A DNA stretch of 64,000 nucleotides from an uncultured Alteromonadaceae bacterium (lineage in GTDB: Bacteria > Pseudomonadota > Gammaproteobacteria > Enterobacterales > Alteromonadaceae). The notes under the pieces were generated by a model. The model had not been told where the DNA came from. It saw nothing but the letters and a program-made list of their open reading frames with translations, and did no database searches. The translations under genes were made by a program, and so were the position numbers. Positions 37,008 through 46,517 of the stretch are shown piece after piece; position 1 is the stretch's first letter, and every line of letters starts with the position of its first letter. The DNA is taken from positions 1 through 64,000 of the forward strand of contig CANMXU010000026.1 in assembly GCA_947501935.1 (NCBI GenBank). The letters are read 5' to 3'.

Positions 37008-37313
37008 ATGGAATTTGGTTTAACTGATGGCGATATTTTAAAAATAAAATCAGTATTCGCGAATTGCGCTAGTATAGACTGTGCAATACTATATGGCTCT
37101 AGGGCAAAGGGAAATTATAGAACCAACTCTGATATAGATATTACCCTTAAAGGTGATGACTTATCCTATAAAGACTTCATTAATGTTAGCCTTGCCTTAG
37201 ATGATTTATTCACCCCTTATGATTTTGACCTGCCAATTTATAGCGATATTGAAAACGAAGCTTTGCTTTCTCATATCAATAGAGTTGGAAAAGTGCTTTA
37301 CCAAAAAAGTTAG
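37008..37313 (+). CDS. MNT-type minimal nucleotidyltransferase antitoxin
   Basis: A 101-residue nucleotidyltransferase of the MNT/MntA-like class. The catalytic GSX10DXD motif is complete: G30-S31, then D42 and D44 (GSRAKGNYRTNSDID). In the known HEPN/MNT systems this enzyme adenylylates and so silences the HEPN toxin. ATG at 37008 is used; an upstream TTG at 37005 adds only one codon. It forms a two-gene operon with the preceding HEPN gene. Confidence 0.88.
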   Translation: MEFGLTDGDILKIKSVFANCASIDCAILYGSRAKGNYRTNSDIDITLKGDDLSYKDFINVSLALDDLFTPYDFDLPIYSDIENEALLSHINRVGKVLYQKS

Positions 37314-37330
37314 TGGCTTTGTTAAATAAG

Positions 37331-37473
37331 CCTATATTCTTATTTTCATTTCCCTTAGAATTCTATAAAACAAAATTGTTACTCTTGTAGCACTATTTGA
37401 CTAAATAATAATGATTAAAGGATTTACATGATCTTACCTGTAATTATGGCTGGCGGCTCTGGTTCGCGTTTAT
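37331..37473 (+). repeat. Direct repeat, right copy: intact manC promoter and start
   Basis: The partner of 36392-36533. It contains an AAAGGA ribosome site and ATG of the complete manC gene, so gene expression should survive the insertion. Confidence 0.88.
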
Positions 37474-38837
37474 GGCCATTATCTCGTCAATTATTCCCTA
37501 AACAGTTTTTAACCTTGCATGGTGAGAACTCGATGTTGCAGGCTACGGCTTTACGTTTGTCTGGCATTGAGCATCAAGCGCCAATCGTTATTTGTAATGA
37601 AGAACATCGTTTTTCGGTTGCTGAACAATTTCGCGCTAATAATATTGAAAACAATGGCATTATTTTAGAGCCTATTGGTAGAAATACCGCACCAGCAATT
37701 GCCCTTGCTGCTTTTCAAGCACTAAAAAATGGTGATGACCCTTTACTGCTGGTACTTGCTGCTGATCATGTTATTAAAAACGAGCAAGCTTTTTGTACTG
37801 CGGTTGAAAAAGCAGCCGCTCATGCGCAAAATAATAAACTAGTAACTTTTGGTATTGTGCCAACGGCTGCTGAAACTGGTTATGGTTATATTAAACGTGG
37901 CGATGCTGAAACAAGTGAAGGCTTTAAAGTAGCTGAGTTTGTTGAAAAGCCTGATGCTACTACCGCCGAGCAATATTTAGCCAGTGGTGATTATTATTGG
38001 AATAGCGGCATGTTTTTATTTAAAGCCAGCCGCTATTTAGCTGAATTAAAAACACATCGCGCTGATATTTACCAAGCGTGTGAAGCGGCGATGGCACAAA
38101 CCTCAAACGATATTGACTTTGTTCGTGTTGATAAAGCCGCTTTTGAAGCTTGCCCTGACGACTCTGTAGATTACGCGGTAATGGAAAAAACCTCACAAGC
38201 TGTGGTTGTTCCTATGGATTGTGGTTGGAGTGATGTTGGTAGCTGGTCAGCACTTTGGGAAATTGAAGCTAAAGATGAGCAAAACAATGTTTTCAAAGGC
38301 GATGTTATCAGTGTTGATACCACTAACGCTTATGTTAATGCCCAAGAAAAATTAGTGGCTATTGTTGGTTTAGACGATGTTGTGGTTGTTGAAACTAAAG
38401 ATGCGATATTAGTGTCGAAAAAATCAGCTGTGCAAAAAGTTAAGAATGTTGTTAATCAACTAAAAGCAGAGCAACGCCCTGAATTTAAATTACACCGTGA
38501 AGTTTATCGCCCGTGGGGTAAGTACGACTCGGTTGATAATGGCGAACGTTTCCAAGTAAAACGAATTACTGTAAAAGCTGGTGCTAAACTTTCGGTGCAA
38601 ATGCATCATCACCGCGCTGAACATTGGATTGTGGTATCTGGTACTGCAAAAGTAACTAATGGCGATAATGAAATTTTACTTACTGAAAACCAATCAACCT
38701 ATATTCCTATTGGTGTTATTCATGCGCTTGAAAACCCTGGTAAGGTTGATTTAGAGCTTATTGAGGTTCAATCAGGTTCATATCTAGGTGAAGACGATAT
38801 TGTTCGCTTTGAAGACCGCTACGGCCGAGTGAAGTAA
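37428..38837 (+). CDS. manC: Mannose-1-phosphate guanylyltransferase / mannose-6-phosphate isomerase
   Basis: A 469-residue bifunctional enzyme supplying GDP-mannose. The nucleotidyltransferase half opens with [21 protein letters not shown] and holds [13 protein letters not shown] and VEKP. The C-terminal ~110 residues are the cupin isomerase domain ([28 protein letters not shown]). The first 15 codons are duplicated upstream. It is followed after 3 bp by manB. Confidence 0.95.
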   Translation: MILPVIMAGGSGSRLWPLSRQLFPKQFLTLHGENSMLQATALRLSGIEHQAPIVICNEEHRFSVAEQFRANNIENNGIILEPIGRNTAPAIALAAFQALKNGDDPLLLVLAADHVIKNEQAFCTAVEKAAAHAQNNKLVTFGIVPTAAETGYGYIKRGDAETSEGFKVAEFVEKPDATTAEQYLASGDYYWNSGMFLFKASRYLAELKTHRADIYQACEAAMAQTSNDIDFVRVDKAAFEACPDDSVDYAVMEKTSQAVVVPMDCGWSDVGSWSALWEIEAKDEQNNVFKGDVISVDTTNAYVNAQEKLVAIVGLDDVVVVETKDAILVSKKSAVQKVKNVVNQLKAEQRPEFKLHREVYRPWGKYDSVDNGERFQVKRITVKAGAKLSVQMHHHRAEHWIVVSGTAKVTNGDNEILLTENQSTYIPIGVIHALENPGKVDLELIEVQSGSYLGEDDIVRFEDRYGRVK

Positions 38838-38840
38838 CTT

Positions 38841-40292
38841 ATGAGTACAACCAATATGGAAATGAACAGCAAAACGGTACTTGCCAACAGTGGTGTTGCT
38901 TTTGGTACTAGTGGTGCCCGCGGGCTGGTTGAGCAGTTTACACCAAATGTATGTGCCGCTTTTACCTTTGCCTTTATTGACTCCCTTAAAGGTTCTTTCG
39001 CGGTTCAGTCGTTAGCTATTGCTATTGATAACCGCCCAAGTAGTTATGCTATGGCTCAAGCCTGTAGTGCTGCTTTAGGGCAGTTAGGCATTAAAGTTCA
39101 TTATTATGGTGTGTTGCCAACGCCTGCATTAGCTTATGCAGCAATGCAACGCAACATTCCTTGTATTATGGTTACCGGCAGTCATATTCCTTTCGATCGA
39201 AACGGCTTAAAGTTTTATCGCCCAGATGGTGAAATTACCAAGCAAGACGAACAAGCGATTTTATCTGCCGAGGCTGTTTTTAATTCAATACAGGAATTAC
39301 CTGAATTAACGGTTGATAACAGTGCTGCATCAGAATATTTAGAGCGCTATATATCGTTATTTGATAAACCCTTTTTAGCGGGTAAACATATTGGTATTTA
39401 TGAGCATTCAAGTGCCGGTCGTGATTTATACCAGCCATTATTTGAACAGCTAGGCGCACAGGTTACTTCACTCGAACGTAGCGATGTTTTTGTGCCTATT
39501 GATACTGAAGCGGTATCCAATGAAGATAAAGCCAAAGTTAAAGCTTGGTCTGAAAAGTATAAGTTCGACGCTATTTTTTCAACTGACGGTGACGGAGACC
39601 GCCCGTTAATAGCTGACGAAAAAGGCAATTGGCTACGCGGTGATATTTTAGGTTTATTATGCGCAAAAGAGTTAGCTATAGAAGCCTTGGCTATTCCGGT
39701 AAGTTCTAATACTTCAATTGAATTATCGAATGCTTTTAAACAAGTTGATCGCACCCGAATTGGCTCACCTTATGTTATTGCTGAATTTGCACGTTTAGCT
39801 ACAGCGTTTAATTCAGTCGCCGGCTTTGAAGCTAATGGCGGGTTTTTATTAGGCTCTGATACTGTTATTAATAATAAAACCTTAAAAGCCCTACCAACAC
39901 GTGATGCTGTATTGCCCGCAATTATGCTATTAGCTGCAAGCACTAAAGGTGATGGCAAAACCGGTAATATTTCTTCATTAGTTGAAGCTTGCTCGGTGCG
40001 TTTTTCGGCTAGTGATAGAATTAAAAACTTTGCAACTGAAAAGAGCAAAGCGCTTATAGCTGAGCATAGTGGCGACCCAACAGGCTTAATTGCTTTATTA
40101 GGTTTTGAAAACTTGAGTGTATTAACAACCGATATTACTGATGGTTTAAGAATAACCTTATCAAATAATGATGTTATTCACCTTAGACCTTCTGGCAATG
40201 CACCAGAGTTGCGTTGTTATGCTGAATCGTCTGATGAAGCTACCGCGCAAAGTTTAGTTAGTCAGGTTTTGTCTAAAGTTGCCACGCTTTAG
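38841..40292 (+). CDS. manB: Phosphomannomutase (ManB/CpsG family)
   Basis: A 483-residue alpha-D-phosphohexomutase. FGTSGARG near the N-terminus, the phosphoserine loop TGSHIPFDRNGLKFY, the metal-binding STDGDGDRPL, the sugar-binding GFEANGGF, and the C-terminal RPSGNAPELR mark the four domains. It interconverts mannose-6- and mannose-1-phosphate for ManC. The usual TASHNP loop reads TGSHIP, as in several enterobacterial ManB/CpsG proteins. Confidence 0.92.
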   Translation: MSTTNMEMNSKTVLANSGVAFGTSGARGLVEQFTPNVCAAFTFAFIDSLKGSFAVQSLAIAIDNRPSSYAMAQACSAALGQLGIKVHYYGVLPTPALAYAAMQRNIPCIMVTGSHIPFDRNGLKFYRPDGEITKQDEQAILSAEAVFNSIQELPELTVDNSAASEYLERYISLFDKPFLAGKHIGIYEHSSAGRDLYQPLFEQLGAQVTSLERSDVFVPIDTEAVSNEDKAKVKAWSEKYKFDAIFSTDGDGDRPLIADEKGNWLRGDILGLLCAKELAIEALAIPVSSNTSIELSNAFKQVDRTRIGSPYVIAEFARLATAFNSVAGFEANGGFLLGSDTVINNKTLKALPTRDAVLPAIMLLAASTKGDGKTGNISSLVEACSVRFSASDRIKNFATEKSKALIAEHSGDPTGLIALLGFENLSVLTTDITDGLRITLSNNDVIHLRPSGNAPELRCYAESSDEATAQSLVSQVLSKVATL

Positions 40293-40658
40293 TTAAGGCT
40301 TTAAATAAGTGTAGTTAAGGGCTTTTGCTAAAGGTTTTAGTTAAGCACTTTAATTTAAGCTGCAACGCATCAGTTATATATTGTAGAAAAAACACTTGCA
40401 GAGCATTTACTCAGTGCTTAGTATTGCATGCAAGTTTTTATATGAACATGCTCATGTAGATTTCGCCGGCCGTGGGTAACTCGGAATTCATTCTAACAAT
40501 GACATTATACGCATGTAGGTCGGAATTCATTCCGACAATGGTATTATTTTAGGTTGTGTTGGTTTTTTGGTTACGACTTATTAAGTCGCACTGAAGTACG
40601 ACCTACAAGGTAATATCTACTAATAAATATAGATTTTAAGACATTCTTAGGGAAATAA
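40293..40658. other. Intergenic region with a full and a partial dispersed repeat
   Basis: A 366-bp spacer. The left part is AT-rich with no recognisable feature. At 40479-40508 there is a degenerate arm (cggaattcattctaacaatg) and at 40514-40607 a full copy of the GTAGGTCG repeat. The promoter of ugd should lie in the last 50 bp, with an AGGGAAA ribosome site. Confidence 0.6.
40514..40607. repeat. Short dispersed repeat with GTAGGTCG ends, copy B
   Basis: A 94-bp element: tgtaggtcggaattcattcc on the left and gcactgaagtacgacctaca on the right, with inverted ends. It is the longest copy in the window. Copy A at 7936 lacks about 26 bp of the middle. Confidence 0.8.
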
Positions 40659-42002
40659 ATGAAAGTTACAGTATTTGGTATTGGCTATGTTGGTTTAGTA
40701 CAGGCCGCTATTTTAGCTTCAGTAGGGCATGACGTGGTTTGTGTTGATATTGATGAAACTAAAGTTGAGAATCTTAAAAAAGGCATAATTCCTATTTATG
40801 AACCCGGCTTAACACCACTAGTAGAAGAAACCTATAAAAATGGTTTATTAGCTTTTACTACTGATGCGGCTTTAGGGGTTAATCATGGTGCGGTGCAATT
40901 TATTGCAGTGGGCACGCCTCCTGATGAAGACGGCTCTGCCGATTTAAAATATGTATTAGCAGTAGCTGAAACCATTGCTACACATATGCAAGCGCCTAAA
41001 ATAATTATTGATAAGTCAACCGTACCCGTAGGTACTGCGGATAAAGTTTCAGCTAAAGTTGCCTCGGTACTAGCTAACCGTAATGCTGAAATATCGTACG
41101 ATGTGGTTTCAAATCCTGAGTTCTTAAAAGAAGGTGCAGCAGTGAATGACTGCATGAAGCCTGATCGTATTGTTGTTGGCACAGATAACGAAGAATCCCG
41201 CGTTGCAATGCGCGAATTATATGCGCCATTTAACCGTAATCATGACCGTATGATTTTTATGGATGTACGCTCTGCCGAGTTAACTAAATATGCAGCTAAC
41301 TGTATGTTAGCGACAAAAATTTCATTTATGAATGAAATGTCAAACTTGGCTGAATTACTCGGCGCTGATATTGAAGCGGTTCGCCATGGCATAGGTTCAG
41401 ATTCTCGCATTGGTTATCAATTTATCTACCCAGGTTGTGGTTATGGTGGTTCATGTTTCCCTAAAGATGTTCAGGCACTTGTTCGAACAGCACAGGGTAT
41501 TGATTATAAACCAGCGCTATTAGAAGCCGTTGAAAGTGTTAACTACCAGCAGAAACAAAAATTATTTACTCATATTAATAACCACTTTTCAGGCGATTTA
41601 GCCGGTAAAACTGTTGCTGTTTGGGGCTTATCATTTAAACCTCAAACTGATGATATGCGCGAAGCGTCTGCTCGAGTATTAATGGAGTCTTTATGGGCTG
41701 CTGGTGCAAAAGTGCAAGCCTACGACCCTGAAGCCATGGAAGAGTGTCAGCGTATTTACGGTACTCGTGATGACTTATCGCTAGTAGGTACGAAAGAGTC
41801 TGCTCTAAAAGGTGCCGATGCCTTAGTTATTTGTACTGAATGGAGCCAGTTTAGAGCGCCAGACTTTGATTTGATTGCTGATGCTTTATCAACAAAATTA
41901 ATTGTTGATGGTCGTAACTTATATGATCCGTCATTACTCAAAGACCGCGGCTTTAGTTATTACGCCATTGGTCGTGGCGATAGCGTTAAAAAAGCCTGTT
42001 GA
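40659..42002 (+). CDS. ugd: UDP-glucose 6-dehydrogenase
   Basis: A 447-residue enzyme oxidising UDP-glucose to UDP-glucuronate. The N-terminal Rossmann motif [19 protein letters not shown], the [12 protein letters not shown] segment, and the catalytic cysteine loop [13 protein letters not shown] are complete. [15 protein letters not shown] marks the C-terminal NAD domain. It provides uronic acid for the polymer and, speculatively, a substrate for the amide ligase described above. Confidence 0.95.
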   Translation: MKVTVFGIGYVGLVQAAILASVGHDVVCVDIDETKVENLKKGIIPIYEPGLTPLVEETYKNGLLAFTTDAALGVNHGAVQFIAVGTPPDEDGSADLKYVLAVAETIATHMQAPKIIIDKSTVPVGTADKVSAKVASVLANRNAEISYDVVSNPEFLKEGAAVNDCMKPDRIVVGTDNEESRVAMRELYAPFNRNHDRMIFMDVRSAELTKYAANCMLATKISFMNEMSNLAELLGADIEAVRHGIGSDSRIGYQFIYPGCGYGGSCFPKDVQALVRTAQGIDYKPALLEAVESVNYQQKQKLFTHINNHFSGDLAGKTVAVWGLSFKPQTDDMREASARVLMESLWAAGAKVQAYDPEAMEECQRIYGTRDDLSLVGTKESALKGADALVICTEWSQFRAPDFDLIADALSTKLIVDGRNLYDPSLLKDRGFSYYAIGRGDSVKKAC

Positions 42003-42024
42003 TAGATGATAAAAATTAGTTTGT

Positions 42025-42060
42025 AAGCCGCCTTAGAGTATTTTAAGGTGGCTTTCTTTT
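42025..42060 (+). terminator. Intrinsic terminator after ugd
   Basis: aagccgcctta pairs with taaggtggctt (one G-U) and is followed by TCTTTT. It lies 23 bp after the stop of ugd. Confidence 0.75.
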
Positions 42061-42116
42061 ATTGATAAAAATTTAACGTTAGGCTCGTGTTACGTTAATT
42101 GATAATAGGGAATAAA

Positions 42117-43016
42117 ATGTCACAACAAATTAGAAAAGCGGTAATACCTGTAGCGGGTCTTGGTACGCGTATGTTACCAGCCACAAAAGCTATTCCTAAA
42201 GAAATGCTGCCAATTGTTGATAAACCAATGATTCAATACATTGTTAATGAATGTGTTGCTGCTGGTATCAAAGAAATTGTACTGGTTACTCATTCGTCAA
42301 AAAATACCATTGAAAACCATTTCGACAAATCCTTTGAATTAGAAACCACTCTAGAAAAGCGAGTCAAGCGTCAGTTATTAGATGAAATTCAAGCGATTTG
42401 TCCAAAAGATGTCACTATTTTACATGTGCGCCAAGGTGAAGCGAAAGGTCTTGGCCATGCGGTATTAAAAGCGCGTCCTATTATTGGTAATGAACCTTTT
42501 GTTGTGGTTTTACCTGACGTTATTTTAGATGAAGTTAGTGCTGATTTAAAAACAGAAAATTTGGCCGCAATGTTATCTCGCTACAATGAAGTTGGTGGTT
42601 ATAGCCAAATTATGGTTGAGCCAGTACCAATGGAATTGGTTAGTAGCTATGGCGTGGTTGACTGCGGTGGTGTTGAATTAGTACCTGGCGAGTCAAAGTC
42701 GATGACTGCAATTGTTGAAAAGCCAGCTATCGATGAAGCGCCGTCTAATTTAGCTGTGGTTGGGCGTTATGTTTTATCAGAAAAAATTTGGGGATTACTC
42801 GAGTTTACTCCGCCAGGTGCGGGTGATGAAATTCAGTTAACTGACGCTATTGCCAGCTTAATGAAACTTGAAACCGTTGAAGCTTTTCATATGACAGGCA
42901 AGTCTCATGACTGTGGTTCTAAAATTGGTTATATGAAAGCTAATGTTGAATATGGCTTGCGCCATCCTGAGCTTGCTGAAGAATTTAAAGCATATATCTC
43001 AGGTTTAAATTTGTAG
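42117..43016 (+). CDS. galU: UTP-glucose-1-phosphate uridylyltransferase
   Basis: A 299-residue nucleotidyltransferase that makes UDP-glucose. The motif [22 protein letters not shown] opens it, with VEKP and the C-terminal [19 protein letters not shown]. The ATG at 42117 follows a TAGGGA ribosome site; an in-frame upstream start at 42099 is less likely. It provides the substrate for Ugd and GalE. Confidence 0.95.
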   Translation: MSQQIRKAVIPVAGLGTRMLPATKAIPKEMLPIVDKPMIQYIVNECVAAGIKEIVLVTHSSKNTIENHFDKSFELETTLEKRVKRQLLDEIQAICPKDVTILHVRQGEAKGLGHAVLKARPIIGNEPFVVVLPDVILDEVSADLKTENLAAMLSRYNEVGGYSQIMVEPVPMELVSSYGVVDCGGVELVPGESKSMTAIVEKPAIDEAPSNLAVVGRYVLSEKIWGLLEFTPPGAGDEIQLTDAIASLMKLETVEAFHMTGKSHDCGSKIGYMKANVEYGLRHPELAEEFKAYISGLNL

Positions 43017-43020
43017 TTTG

Positions 43021-43300
43021 TATTTTGATAGGTATGTTGTAGGTCGTACTTTAGTGCGACTAGAACAGTTAGCTTATAATCATTCAGAATAAGTTCTGAC
43101 CTACATTTCGACTAGTTTATAGATATGAACTGTAGGTCATATTTTGATAGGTGTAGTTGTAGGTCGTACTTTAGTGCGACTAGAACAGTTAGCTTATAAT
43201 CATTCAGAATAAGTTCTGATCTACATTTCGACTAGTTTATAGATATGAACTGTAGGTCATATTTTGACAGGTGTAGTTGTAGGTCGTACTTCAGTGCGAC
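43021..43300. repeat. 120-bp tandem repeat, about 2.3 copies
   Basis: The segment from 43021 recurs at 43141 almost base for base and again, partly, at 43261, so the period is exactly 120 bp. Each unit contains one reverse-oriented GTAGGTCG element (first at 43038-43105) plus a linker ending in another tgtaggtc. Copies 1 and 2 differ at only a few positions, which points to recent duplication. The whole galU-pgi spacer (43017-43360) is occupied by this array and has no gene. Confidence 0.9.
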
Positions 43301-43360
43301 AAAGCAATGGCAGAAAATTTTACCCATGCCTTCACTAATTCTTTGAGAGTGGTTTTATAA

Positions 43361-44974
43361 ATGGATGTTAATAAACTAATTCAACTGGCAGCTACTGCCA
43401 AGTCTCGTGATATTTCCTCACTTTTTTCTGATACTAAGCGCGTTGATAATTATTCCCTTTCTGCCGCCAATTTGTTTCTCGATTATTCAAAACAAAATAT
43501 TAATAATGAAGAGTTAACGGCTTTGTTTACTTTAGCTAAGCACCTTGGCTTAGTTGAAAAAATACAGGCCCAGTTTAGTGGCGCTAAAATAAATAACACA
43601 GAAGGGCGTTCAGTTTTACATACAGTACTGCGCGCACCAAATGAGCAAAAACGAGAAGTATTAAAAGCCCAAGCGCAAGAAGTGATAAATACAGAGCAAC
43701 GCATGAGTGAAATAGTTGCAGATGTTTGCTCAGGAAAACTAACCAGTAGCACCGGCGAAGCATTTACTGATGTTTTAGCTGTTGGTATTGGTGGTTCATT
43801 CTATGGCATTAAAGTTGGCTTGAGTGCTTTAAAACCTTATCACTCAACGGGGTTAAATGTACATATTGTTGCCAATGTTGACGGCGCAGCATTACAAGAA
43901 AAGTTAACTCAATTACTGCCACAAACGACTTTAGTTGTGGTTATTTCAAAAACTTTTACCACCCAAGAAACCTTATTAAATGCCTTGGCAATAAAAGCTT
44001 GGTTGTGTGCGGCATTACCTGAAAACTGTATTGAACAGCAATGTTTTGCCATTAGCACCAATATTGAAAAGGTAACTGAATTTGGCATTTGTGAACATAA
44101 TATTCTGCCTATGTGGGATTGGGTTGGCGGACGATTTTCATTATGGTCAGCAGTTGGTTTACCTTTAGCATTAGCTATAGGTAACGATAATTTTTCACGT
44201 TTAAAGTTAGGCGCTTATCAAATGGACCAGCACTTTAAAAATGCTGAGTTTGAGCAGAATATGCCGGTTATTTTGGCGCTTACTGGTACTTGGAATCGTA
44301 ATGCACTTGATTACCCAAGTTTAGCTATTTTACCTTATGATCATGCTCTGCGTGCTTTACCTGGTTATTTACAGCAAACAGATATGGAAAGTAATGGTAA
44401 ATCAGTGTCTGTTAAAGGTGAAAAAATTTACTGGAAAACCGCGCCGATCGTATTTGGTCAAGAAGGTACAAATGGTCAACATGCCTTTATGCAATTAATG
44501 CATCAAAGTGATGATATTATTCCAACCGACTTTATTGTTGCCCTTAATGGTTCAAGTGATTTTAAAGCCCATCATCAAGTTTTAGTGGCGAATTGTTTTG
44601 CCCAAGCTGAAGCGCTTATGCAAGGTAAAAACCTTAATCAAGCCCAACAAGAATTAGAAAATAGTGGGATTAGTGAACAACAAATTAATGAATTAGCCCC
44701 CCATAAAGTAATGAAGGGTAATACTCCTAGTAATACTTTAGTTATTGATAAGCTTAATCCCGAAACCTTAGGGGCGTTATTAGCTTTGTATGAACATAAA
44801 ATATTTGTCCAAGGTGTGCTTTGGCAAATTAATTCTTACGATCAATGGGGCGTAGAGTTAGGCAAAGTATTAGGCACTGATGTTTTAAAAGCGATGAATA
44901 ATGAACAGGTTAGCAATTTATCAGCGTCAACAACTGCGTTAATTAGAAAATTTCAAGCCGGTTGCATTACCTAA
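43361..44974 (+). CDS. pgi: Glucose-6-phosphate isomerase
   Basis: A 537-residue enzyme interconverting glucose-6-phosphate and fructose-6-phosphate, close to the family length. GIGGSFYGIK, SKTFTTQETL and WDWVGGRFSLWSAVGLPLAL are visible, with QGVLWQINSYDQWGVELGK near the C-terminus. It links central metabolism with the hexose activation genes around it. Confidence 0.95.
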   Translation: MDVNKLIQLAATAKSRDISSLFSDTKRVDNYSLSAANLFLDYSKQNINNEELTALFTLAKHLGLVEKIQAQFSGAKINNTEGRSVLHTVLRAPNEQKREVLKAQAQEVINTEQRMSEIVADVCSGKLTSSTGEAFTDVLAVGIGGSFYGIKVGLSALKPYHSTGLNVHIVANVDGAALQEKLTQLLPQTTLVVVISKTFTTQETLLNALAIKAWLCAALPENCIEQQCFAISTNIEKVTEFGICEHNILPMWDWVGGRFSLWSAVGLPLALAIGNDNFSRLKLGAYQMDQHFKNAEFEQNMPVILALTGTWNRNALDYPSLAILPYDHALRALPGYLQQTDMESNGKSVSVKGEKIYWKTAPIVFGQEGTNGQHAFMQLMHQSDDIIPTDFIVALNGSSDFKAHHQVLVANCFAQAEALMQGKNLNQAQQELENSGISEQQINELAPHKVMKGNTPSNTLVIDKLNPETLGALLALYEHKIFVQGVLWQINSYDQWGVELGKVLGTDVLKAMNNEQVSNLSASTTALIRKFQAGCIT

Positions 44975-44990
44975 CAAGTTATTATTATAT

Positions 44991-45037
44991 GGTTATAGAA
45001 CTAATGCTTTAAAACTCTATAACCTTATTCCTTTTTG
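44991..45037 (+). terminator. Possible terminator after pgi
   Basis: ggttatag pairs with ctataacc across an 18-base loop, followed by ttattcctttttg. The stem is short, so confidence is moderate. Confidence 0.45.
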
Positions 45038-45130
45038 TTATATAAATTCTTTTTCTAGTATGGAAGTAATTGTTAATTTCTGTCACTATATTGCCCATCT
45101 AATTTACTATCAAAATTTGTTGTCGATTCA

Positions 45131-46030
45131 ATGAACTTAACTCATTTAAAAAAGCTGGAAGCTGAATCCATTCATATCATGCGTGAAGTTGCTGCGGAGT
45201 TTGATAATCCCGTAATGCTTTACTCAGTAGGTAAAGATTCTGCGGTATTACTTCACTTAGCACGTAAAGCCTTTGCACCAGGGAAAATTCCTTTCCCATT
45301 ATTACATGTTGATACTGATTGGAAATTCAAGGAAATGATTGAATTCCGTGATCAAATGGCCAAAGAGTACGGCTTTGAATTATTAGTACATAAAAACCCT
45401 GAAGGTATTGCAATGGGTGTAGGCCCATTTACCCACGGTAGTGCTAAACATACTGACATAATGAAAACTCAAGGCTTAAAACAAGCGCTTGATAAGTACG
45501 GCTTTGATGCTGCTTTTGGTGGCGCACGTCGTGACGAAGAAAAATCTCGCGCTAAAGAGCGTGTCTATTCGTTCCGCGATAAAAACCATCGCTGGGATCC
45601 TAAAAGCCAACGTCCTGAGTTATGGAATATCTATAACGGTAAAGTGAACAAAGGCGAAAGTATTCGTGTATTCCCATTGTCGAACTGGACCGAACTTGAT
45701 ATTTGGCAATATATTTACCTTGAAAGTATCAAAATCGTGCCACTTTATTTATCGGCTAAACGCCCGGTAGTTGAGCGTGACGGTACTTTAATTATGGTTG
45801 ATGACGATCGTATGCCAATTGAAGAAGGTGAAGAAGTGCAAATGAAGAGCGTGCGCTTTAGAACCTTAGGTTGTTACCCATTAACTGGCGCTGTTGAATC
45901 TGAAGCAGCTACATTGCCTGAAATTATTCAAGAAATGTTACTTACCAAAACCTCTGAGCGTCAAGGTCGTGTTATTGATCATGACTCAACGGGTTCAATG
46001 GAGAAGAAGAAAATGGAAGGTTACTTTTAA
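45131..46030 (+). CDS. cysD: Sulfate adenylyltransferase small subunit
   Basis: A 299-residue PP-loop ATP-pyrophosphatase that with CysN forms adenosine 5'-phosphosulfate. [17 protein letters not shown] holds the PP-loop variant, and [17 protein letters not shown] and [13 protein letters not shown] are typical. It is the first gene of the sulfate activation set. Its partner cysN begins 487 bp later because another small gene lies between. Confidence 0.95.
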   Translation: MNLTHLKKLEAESIHIMREVAAEFDNPVMLYSVGKDSAVLLHLARKAFAPGKIPFPLLHVDTDWKFKEMIEFRDQMAKEYGFELLVHKNPEGIAMGVGPFTHGSAKHTDIMKTQGLKQALDKYGFDAAFGGARRDEEKSRAKERVYSFRDKNHRWDPKSQRPELWNIYNGKVNKGESIRVFPLSNWTELDIWQYIYLESIKIVPLYLSAKRPVVERDGTLIMVDDDRMPIEEGEEVQMKSVRFRTLGCYPLTGAVESEAATLPEIIQEMLLTKTSERQGRVIDHDSTGSMEKKKMEGYF

Positions 46031-46114
46031 TCAAATGATTAAAAGTACAGCAAAAAGTAACCAAGCAACAAGAGCGTAGCACAAGCATTAAAGAATAATA
46101 TCAAGGATGATGTT

Positions 46115-46453
46115 ATGGACTTTGAAAAACTAGCGGTTTGGCAAAGAGCAACTGGTTTATCTGTAATTATTTATAAGGCTTTCTCAAGCCATAAAGATTT
46201 CGGATTTAAAGATCAAATTACTAGAGCAAGTTTATCTATAGCTAGTAATATTTCTGAAGGAATGGAAAGACAAACATCGAAAGAGAAGTGTCAGTTTTTG
46301 TGGATAGCAAAGGGCTCTTGTGCTGAATTGAGAACACAATTATACATCGCTAGAGAAATTAACTATCTTGAGCACATTTTTGCACAGAATTGCATAAATG
46401 AAGCAATTGAGATTTCTAAGATGTTAATGGGTTTAATTAATAAGATAAGATAA
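46115..46453 (+). CDS. Four-helix-bundle protein (23S rRNA intervening-sequence/S23 family)
   Basis: A 112-residue helical protein. The N-terminal 'DFEKLAVWQRATGLSVIIYKAF' and the central ITRASLSIASNISEGMER motif identify the four-helix-bundle family first known from rRNA intervening sequences. The family often appears as a single-gene insertion in operons and its function is not known. An AAGGATGATGTT ribosome site precedes the ATG. It splits cysD from cysN, which normally adjoin. Confidence 0.88.
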   Translation: MDFEKLAVWQRATGLSVIIYKAFSSHKDFGFKDQITRASLSIASNISEGMERQTSKEKCQFLWIAKGSCAELRTQLYIAREINYLEHIFAQNCINEAIEISKMLMGLINKIR

Positions 46454-46517
46454 AAGCAGATTATAACTTGTTACTAACAGCTTATAACTTAAAGCTTTAT
46501 CTTCCGAAGGAAAGACG

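Noticed and set aside
43021-43300. Possible CRISPR array
   Set aside because: The units are 120 bp tandem copies with no unique spacers and no cas genes nearby.
45894-46079. Open frame across the end of cysD into the spacer
   Set aside because: It overlaps the end of cysD in another frame, has no ribosome site or recognisable product, and is explained by chance.
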